Shown piece by piece: positions 14,537 to 21,800 of a DNA stretch of 22,263 nt (the first letter of the stretch is position 1; each line of letters starts with the position of its first letter). The DNA comes from UBA10103 sp964437185. Lineage in GTDB: Bacteria > Patescibacteriota > Minisyncoccia > Phycocordibacterales > UBA2100. The translations under genes were made by a program, and so were the position numbers. The notes beneath the pieces were generated by a model, which was not told the origin of the DNA, did no database searches, and saw only the letters and a list, made by a program, of their open reading frames with translations. The DNA lies in assembly GCA_964437185.1 (NCBI GenBank), contig CAYTFU010000011.1, positions 1 through 22,263 on the forward strand, given 5' to 3'.

Positions 14537-15283
14537 TCAGTACGTACCCATTTTGGTAAACAATATTGATAGGTCCGCGAGCCCAACGCTACCATCCGAG
14601 TCCAAGTCGAACCGATGGTCATACGGAGAGAAAATTCGAATCGTCAGCATGGACATGTCGACAAGGGTGACGGCGCCGCTTCCGTCAAAGTCGGGCGAAG
14701 GCATCGGCGGCTGCAGTAGATGCGTCGGAGCACCGATAGAAAATATCGGCTGTGGATTGGTGATCGCGAGAGCTAAGGAGTGACTCGCGTTGTCTATGCG
14801 CGTGCCCTTGCCGTCGTTCGCGAGGATCTCAACTTCCGTAAACGTGAGCGTGGCAGGGCCCTCTGTCTTTGCGCGCACGCTGAGGGTCAGCGCGGTGCCG
14901 ACTCCTTCAAGACCGCCTTTTTTTGTAGTACCGCCACTAAAATGAATTTCACCCGCGTCCTCCCGAATTACTGTTTCTTCTGTCCATAGGTCTAGGAAAG
15001 ATTTTTCCTTGTTTATTCCAACTATCTCTAGCTTTTGCGGGGGGAACTCGATGGTCACTCCCACCGCGTTGATAGGGACCAATGCGTTGATATTGACGTC
15101 AATATTTACAACATCGCCAACTCGTACGTCGGTTTCCTTGTAGGGAACAAAATAGGCTGTCGATGGGGGGTTGATTGCCGAGGTAGCTGCCGCAAGAAGT
15201 CCTGCAAATGGTTGACTTTGGAGGCTCCACAAGAGAGCCCCAAGCGCGATGAGCGTAAACAGGAGAAAACCGTGCTTTACCAC
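14537..15283 (-). CDS. Secreted connector protein with both a cohesin and a dockerin
   Basis: The GTG at 15283 is chosen because AAGGA (15295-15291) lies 7 nt upstream and the signal segment follows at once. A GTG at 15319 would add 12 residues before it. The 248-residue product has a hydrophobic N-terminal segment (5-33), a cohesin at about 41-176 (A-Y-F-V-P, R-V-G-D-V-V, I-N-A-V, F-L-D-L-W, H-F-S-G-G, A-N-D-G-K-G-T) and a short linker. A dockerin at 198-246 follows, with calcium loops D198-x-D200-x-S202...D209 and D226-x-D228-x-D230...D237. Carrying both partners, it could link a membrane cohesin to another dockerin protein, or form chains. It faces the cohesin operon tail to tail and is divergent from the HTH gene at 15471. 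Domain calls are strong; chain formation is inference. Confidence 0.9.
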   Translation of the reverse strand: MVKHGFLLFTLIALGALLWSLQSQPFAGLLAAATSAINPPSTAYFVPYKETDVRVGDVVNIDVNINALVPINAVGVTIEFPPQKLEIVGINKEKSFLDLWTEETVIREDAGEIHFSGGTTKKGGLEGVGTALTLSVRAKTEGPATLTFTEVEILANDGKGTRIDNASHSLALAITNPQPIFSIGAPTHLLQPPMPSPDFDGSGAVTLVDMSMLTIRIFSPYDHRFDLDSDGSVGLADLSILFTKMGTY

Positions 15284-15325
15284 AGCGCTATCCTTGGTCA
15301 CGGGTGACCTTGATTCCACCGCTTC

Positions 15326-15334
15326 ACTCTAGCA
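15326..15334 (-). promoter_or_regulatory. Candidate extended -10 for the cohesin-dockerin gene
   Basis: Read on the minus strand, TGCTAGAGT (15334-15326) fits an extended -10. Transcription from about 15319 would give a 36-nt leader containing the AAGGA at 15295-15291. There is no clear -35 box, and the DnaA-box-like site lies 22 bp further upstream. Confidence 0.3.
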
Positions 15335-15356
15335 TCGCGCGGCTGACATTTTTCGA

Positions 15357-15365
15357 TTATCCACA
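15357..15365 (+). promoter_or_regulatory. Second perfect DnaA-box-like site TTATCCACA
   Basis: This is an exact TTATCCACA between the two divergent genes at 15283 and 15471, 30 bp before TATAAT at 15396-15401. Its spacing to the -10 nearly equals that of the copy at 8438-8446 (31 bp), which suggests a shared upstream regulatory element. Confidence 0.45.
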
Positions 15366-15395
15366 GTACGAAGCGAAGAACATAAAACAACGACA

Positions 15396-15401
15396 TATAA
15401 T
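15396..15401 (+). promoter_or_regulatory. Consensus -10 box TATAAT before the HTH gene
   Basis: A perfect TATAAT with no good -35 at the expected place. Transcription would start near 15408, about six bases before the first arm of the 17-bp inverted repeat, so that repeat would lie in the 5' leader and right at the start site. Confidence 0.45.
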
Positions 15402-15413
15402 AACTGGCAAGCT

Positions 15414-15461
15414 ATCTCGGGGGTCGAGATGGGGATTTTTTGCAATCTCGACCCCCGAGAT
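15414..15461. promoter_or_regulatory. Perfect 17-bp inverted repeat made of two palindromic sites (operator or leader hairpin)
   Basis: ATCTCGGGGGTCGAGAT (15414-15430) is the exact reverse complement of ATCTCGACCCCCGAGAT (15445-15461), with a 14-nt spacer. Each arm is itself a palindrome (ATCTCG, 5 nt, CGAGAT), so the hexamer occurs four times. The two arm centres are 31 bp apart, close to three DNA turns. No T run follows on either strand, which argues against a terminator. The second arm ends 9 nt before the ATG at 15471. An operator bound by the HTH protein encoded next is the favoured reading. Confidence 0.7.
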
Positions 15462-15470
15462 CCATAAAAT

Positions 15471-15857
15471 ATGGCAAAAAACGGTGAATACATATCACTC
15501 AAGGAGGCGGCAAGGCTTTCGGGTTATTCGGCGGATTATGTCGGGCAATTGATTCGCGGCGGCAAACTGCCTGGAAAGCAGGTATTTTCAAATGTCTCAT
15601 GGGTGACCACAGAGAAGGCAATTCTAGAGTATCTGCGGCAGGAGCGGGGTGAGAAAAAAACGAGTGGGGCTAAGACGCAGGGGAGGCTTCGGGACCCGCA
15701 ATTTTTGATGAGAATGTACACGATTGCCGTCTGGGCTGCGGCTGTCGTTTTTGTGCTTTTCGCTTTTCTTATTGTACATATTGTTTCCCTCGGAATTGAC
15801 CACGCGATCAATCAAAAGTACCTCAAAGATGTGCTTCAGAGAGAGGCTGCTCGCTAA
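15471..15857 (+). CDS. Membrane-anchored helix-turn-helix protein (MerR/excisionase-like HTH)
   Basis: The 128-residue protein starts with an excisionase/MerR-like HTH at about 8-58 (Y-I-S-L-K-E-A-A-R-L-S-G-Y-S, Y-V-G-Q-L-I-R-G-G-K-L-P, W-V-T-T-E-K-A-I-L-E-Y-L). A basic linker (59-75), one membrane helix at 84-107 and a short outside tail (109-128) follow. The fold normally binds DNA as a pair of sites, and the gene is headed by two palindromic sites. This suggests a membrane-tethered regulator, possibly of itself, of the divergent cohesin-dockerin gene, or of the giant adhesin gene that begins 2 nt downstream. The ATG at 15471 follows the inverted repeat with no ribosome binding site. The HTH may instead bind protein rather than DNA. 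The domain call is fairly firm; the regulation is inferred. Confidence 0.85.
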   Translation: MAKNGEYISLKEAARLSGYSADYVGQLIRGGKLPGKQVFSNVSWVTTEKAILEYLRQERGEKKTSGAKTQGRLRDPQFLMRMYTIAVWAAAVVFVLFAFLIVHIVSLGIDHAINQKYLKDVLQREAAR

Positions 15858-15859
15858 CC

Positions 15860-18800
15860 ATGGATATGAGCGCACACTATCGACATCCCGTGTTCATCTT
15901 TTTCGTGCTCGCGTTGCTGTGCTCGGTGCTGACTCCGTTTCAGGTCTTCGCGGCAACAGGTGCGCCGCGCATACTCAATTATCAGGGAAGATTGATGGAC
16001 GAAAATGGGACACTGCTCGGAGGTAGCGGTACCGAATACTGTTTCCTGTTTTCTTTGTATGATAATCCGACCGTGGGATCGGGCTCGCGGCTGTGGCCGT
16101 CCATTCTTCCTTCGACGACAACTGCCATTGTAAAAAATGGGGTTGTAAATGTGGGGGTGGGAGATGTGAGCGTGGGCGGAGACGTGCTTGACTATAATTT
16201 TCAGGATAACGATACGGTGTATCTCAATGTCCAGGTCGCCGCCAAGGTCGGCGCGACGTGTGCGCCCGGAGACGGTGCCGAATCATTTGAAAACCTGTCG
16301 CCGCGTCAGAGGATTTTCGCGTCGGGGTATGCAATCAATGCCAATACAGTGGGTGGATTTACTCCTTCGCAGACACCAACCAACAGCAACATTCCGGTTC
16401 TCAATGCAGGTAACCTCACGATGGCAGGCGGGATTAGTGTGGGATCTGCAACCGCGACTACCGCCACGATCTCTGGCACGGCATCCACATCGAATCTTGT
16501 TGTATCTAATGGTTTTACATTTGGCGCTCTCACCGGCATTCTGAAAGCGACTGCGGGGGCCGTAACTGCCGCCCTCATCGACCTCGCTGCTGACGTGACG
16601 GGTATTCTTGGAGTAGCGAACGGCGGTACCGGCTGGTCTACCATCAATGCTGGCACGCTTTTGTACGGAAATGGAGCAGGGAACATAGCAACCACTACAG
16701 CGGGTACGCCAGGATATGTGCTCGGATATCTCGACGGTATACCGCAGTGGGTGGCGACAACGACACTCACAAGTATTTCCGGCACCCTCGCCATCTCTAA
16801 GGGCGGCACAGGCGCGACATCATTCGGACAAGGATGGATCTACTCTGACGGTACCAATCCGATCGCGGCCTCTACCTCACCGACGGTCGCCTACGTTGTT
16901 GCTACGTCGACGACTGCCTCACGACTCCCATACGCCTCTTCGACTGCTTTTTCTGCATCAACTCTTTGTCTCACTGGAGACACGTGCATCGCGACGTGGC
17001 CCGCGGGAAGCTCATGGCCGTTTCCCAACAACGCTACGTCAACGCTCCTCTCCTTTACGAGTGGCATTCTCGTCAACGCTGCTTCAACCACCATCACGAA
17101 CCTCGACATGGTGAACAGCACTTCAACAAACGCGACATCGACGAACCTCTTCGCGGCCGCGTTCGTGGCAAGCAACGCGACATCGACGACACTCGCACTC
17201 AGTGGTCTTGGACAGGGGTGGATATTTAGCGATGGATCGGGGCCTGTACGAGCATCGACTTCTCCCACTGTGAATTACCTTGTCGCGACATCTACGACGG
17301 CAACCTCAACGTTTGCGGGGGCTATCTCTGCGGGAGTTGCTTCGCCCTCGTACCGATTTTCGCTTCTCGGGTCGGTGACGGCACCGACAAGTGCGACAGG
17401 CACCGCCGTCCTCGCGGTTTCAAATGATGATGCCACGCTGAGTTCAGGCAATAACGTACTGCGACTCAATTTGCGCACCCCGTATGCGACCAACTGTACG
17501 ACGGGTACGACGTGCCCGCGGTTTATGGAATTTTTTACGGGCGTTGGAGCGGGTTCTGATACGGGGGGTCGTGGAGTCGGCAGCTTGCGCCTTTCGACAA
17601 ATGGAACCGGCATAACGCAGACCTCGGGATCGGCGGACTTTGCGGAATACATGGTCTTAAATTCTTCCGCTAGCGTAGGTGATCTCGTGTCGCTCAATGC
17701 AAGCGGAGAATATCAGAAGGCGGTTGCGGGCCAGTCGCTCATCGGAGTCATCTCCAATAATCCCGCTTTTGTTGGTAATGCAAATCTTGAAGGAACGACG
17801 AACGCATACATCGTAGGGTTTGCAGGTGTAATTCCAACGACGGTGAGTGCGGCAAACGGCGCTATTAGTGCCGGTGATCTTATTGCGGCGAGTACCACCG
17901 CCGGTGTGGGAATTAAGCTGACGCAATCTGGCTACGCGCTCGGACAGGCTCTTGAACCCTATAGTGCTGGAGGAACGGGCCAAATTGATGTGCTCGTATT
18001 TCCAAAATATGTTGACGCCGCTGTTGTGCTCGAGAGTTATGGGGGTATACAAGGAGGCGTTTCGGGATATTGGAGTCTCGCGACATCAACAGGCATCGTG
18101 TCGCTCGCATCGAGCACCAACTCGCTCTCAGTCGTGAGGGCCTCCACCACTAATGCTTCAACCACCAACATCTCATCCACTTACGCCTCTTCCACTCAGG
18201 GTTTCTTCGGTTCACTTTCAATTGGCGCACTCTCAGGCATTCTCAAAGCGACGGCGGGAGTTGTTGCAACAGCACTCGTTGATCTCGCAAACGATGTGAC
18301 CGGCATTCTCGGCATCGCCAACGGCGGCACCGGCACCTCGACTGCTCCGACGTACGGAAAGCTCCTCGTGGGGAATGCGCTCGGCGGTTACGATCTTCTC
18401 GCCACCACATCCCTCGGCATCAATTCAGCAGTGTGGGGAAGTATTACCGGCACGCTCTCTGATCAAACAGACTTACAAAGTGCGCTTGATGCAAAATTCA
18501 GTTTGAGTACCTGGTACGGCACGACCACCGACGCCCTCGACGAGGGAGTGACGAATTTATTTTTCAGCAGCAACCGCGTCGCCTCAGTGCTCGCCGGTAC
18601 GACGACCGATGCTATCGACGAGGGCGTCACGAATCTTTACTATCAAGATTCGCGCGTGAACACCTACGTCGGCGCATCGACGACCATCGCAAAGACCTTT
18701 ACAGCAAACTCATTCACGGCACTCCAGACCTTTGCCGACGCCACCTCAACCAGTTTCCAGGCGCTCTACGCCACCACCACCAACTCGACTTCGACGAATC

Positions 18801-21800
18801 TGTATTCGTCTTCGTTCGTTGCAAACAACGCCACCTCCTCCACGTTGTTTGCAACAACCCTCCGCGCCACCAACGCCACCACCACAACCTTCGCAACTGG
18901 CATCCTCTGTCTCACCGGAGACATCTGCCGCAGCACATGGCCCACCGCCACCACCTTCTCGTGGCCGTTCCCCAACAACGCCACCTCTACACTCCTCTCA
19001 TTCACGGGCGGCATCCTCGTGAACGCAGCAACGAGCACCATCACCAACCTCGAAATGGTGAATGCGACTTCTACCAATGCGACTTCGACGAACCTCTTCG
19101 CCAACTCCTTCGTCGCAGGGAACGCCACCACTACCTCGCTCTTTGCTTCAGTACTTTCGGCGACCAACTCGCTCTTTGGATCATTCGCGAGTACCAACGG
19201 TACAACGACGAACGCGACGTCAACGACACTCTTTGCGACGACGTTGCGTGCAACAAACGCAACGACCACGAGCCTTGACGTGACCGGTGGTGCGACGAGT
19301 ACTTTTGCAAACGGCATCGATATTGCTACCGGATGTTTCGCAATAAATGGGACGTGTGTTGGGGGTGGGGTGGGAGGAGATCCGAGTGGTGTAATCGTCA
19401 ACATTCAAACATTTACATCGGACGGCACATACACTCCGTCTGCGGGCGCAACATCTATTCAGGTAATCGTGACAGGAGGCGGCGGCGGCGGTGGTGGGGC
19501 TACGGCAAGTGATGGAACGTCGGAAACGGCGGGCGGAGGAGGTAGTGCTGGCGCCACCTCGATTGATTTCTTGGATCTCGAAGGTGTCACTTCTGTGCCC
19601 GTTGTTGTTGGTATCGGCGGCATAGGTGGAGCGGCTGCAGGGGGAAGTGGCGCGACTGGCACTCCTTCTTACTTCGGTGCTTTTGTAGGTGCCGAAGGTG
19701 GAGGAGGAGCAACGGGGGTCTCCACCGCAGGCATTTGTGATGTAATTGGCGCACCGGGTCCGACCGCACTTTCAACGACGACTGGCAAGTTAAATCTCGT
19801 GGGCGGAGATGGTGGCAGGACGGCGTGTGCAACAGAAATGGTTCGTGGCGGCTCCGGCGGTGTTTCGTATTGGGGCGGAGGGGGTGATGGGGCGTCTGTG
19901 GCTATCTCGAACATTGCCGAGATGGGAGCGACATCGACCGTGTATGGTGCGGGCGGCGGCGGCGCGGCGGCGAGTGATGCCGCAGCAGGAGCGGCGGGAG
20001 GTGGAGGAGGAAATGGAATCGTCGTTGTCTACGAATACGGCCCGTATCAGGGTGTGATGGGAATTGCTGCTGGAGGAACCGCGACATCAGTGGCGCCAAC
20101 GTATGGGCAGTTACTTGTCGGTAATGGCTTGGGTACCTATGATCGTGTTTCAACGTCTTCGCTCAACATATCAGCAGTATTTTCGACATCATCGGCCGAC
20201 TACTACGTAAATGCCTCGACCACAATTCCAAAGACCTACACCGCCAACTCATTCACCGCGCTACAGACCTTTACCGATGCCACGTCCACGAGCTTCCAGG
20301 CTCTGAACGCCACCACCACCAACTCGACTTCGACGAATCTGTATTCGTCTTCGCTCGTTGCAGGCAACGCCACCTCCTCCACACTCTTCGCAAACACACT
20401 GCGAGCGACGAATGCAACGACAACCACCTTCGCCACCGGCATTCTCTGTCTCACCGGAGATACCTGCATCAGCACCTGGCCTACCGGACACTCCTGGCCA
20501 TTTCCTGGCAACGCCACCTCCACACTTCTCTCCTTCACGGGCGGCATAATGGTGAACGCCGCTTCATCCACCATCACCAACCTCAATGCATCTACGTCAA
20601 ATATCACAAATCTGAACACTCTCAACGCAACGACCACGAACGCAACGTCGACTAATTTTTTCTCATCGGCACTTGTTGCCACCAATGGTTCTATCGCTTC
20701 GCTCATCACCACAGGCGCTACCTCCACCACCTTTGCAGCGGGAATTCTCTGTCTCACGGGAGATTCTTGTATTAGTACGTGGCCTACGGGCGGCGGCGGA
20801 TTTTCATGGCCGTTCCCGGGCAACGCGACGTCAACACTCATTTCGTTTACCGGTGGAATCATCGTAAACGCCGCCTCGAGCACCATCACCAATCTTTCGG
20901 TGGTGAGCGCCACGACGACAGAACTTCTTGTGACGGGATCATCGACGATTAAGCAACTTTCGATTCAATTGTCGACGACGACGAACGCTACGAGCACGTC
21001 GCTGCATGTTTCCTCGACGTTCACGGGCGCGGGGCTTACCGCATGCGCAGATACTGCGGATAAGCTTTTGTGGAACGCTGTCACGAATCAATTTACTTGC
21101 GGAGCAGATCAGGGTGGCGTGGGTGGAGGAATCTCAAACCTCGGGGCCGCAGGGCAATTGCAAAACGGCGCCACGCAAACGCTCGCCACTTCGACCGACA
21201 CAAACCTTGGTCTCACCATCACGTCGAGCGGCAATACCCATACCTTCTCGACAATTTGGAACGGAATTCTTTCGGTAGCGCGCGGCGGCACAGGGTGGAG
21301 TGACATAACATCGGGCACACTTCTTACGGGTAACGGCGCGGGTGCGCTTGCGACGACAACGATTGGTGGAACCCTCCAGATAGCGGGAAGTGCACTCGGT
21401 CTGAATCTTGCAAGTGCCAACCTTTGGACTGGTCTTCAGAAATTTGAAGGTGGTGCGTCTTCGACGGCAATGTCCGCACTCGATTATGTGTCAGTCGGTC
21501 GCACCGCGACGACGACAATTCAGGGGAATCCCACGGGCACCTCGACGATTCAAGGAGTGATCAATGTGACGGGGACGAATTCAACCTCTACGTTTTCTGG
21601 AGCAGTGCAGGCGAACAGCGTGTGGGCCACAGGGGCGACGTCGACCGTGTCCGGCTTGCGAGTAGGATCAAGCGGACTAAAGCTCGAAACGCTCGCAAAC
21701 TGCACAAAAGCACTTGAAACAAATTCAAGCGGCGACATCATTTGCGGAACGGATACCGGCACGGACGGTGTGATTGTCACGACCTTTTCAAACACGGGTG

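Noticed and set aside
18766..19404. Minus-strand open frame of 212 codons with composition like the one at 20236-20913
   Set aside because: Its likeness to the other minus frame comes from the duplicated module on the plus strand, so it is a shadow and not a gene pair.
16960..20900. CRISPR array or tandem DNA repeat array
   Set aside because: The repeats are in-frame protein modules of unequal spacing and length with codon-level drift, not short identical repeats with unique spacers.
20236..20913. Minus-strand open frame of 225 codons
   Set aside because: It is the mirror of the repetitive Thr/Ser codons of the giant adhesin; it has no ribosome binding site or recognisable domain, and the plus-strand frame with clear modules runs unbroken through it.
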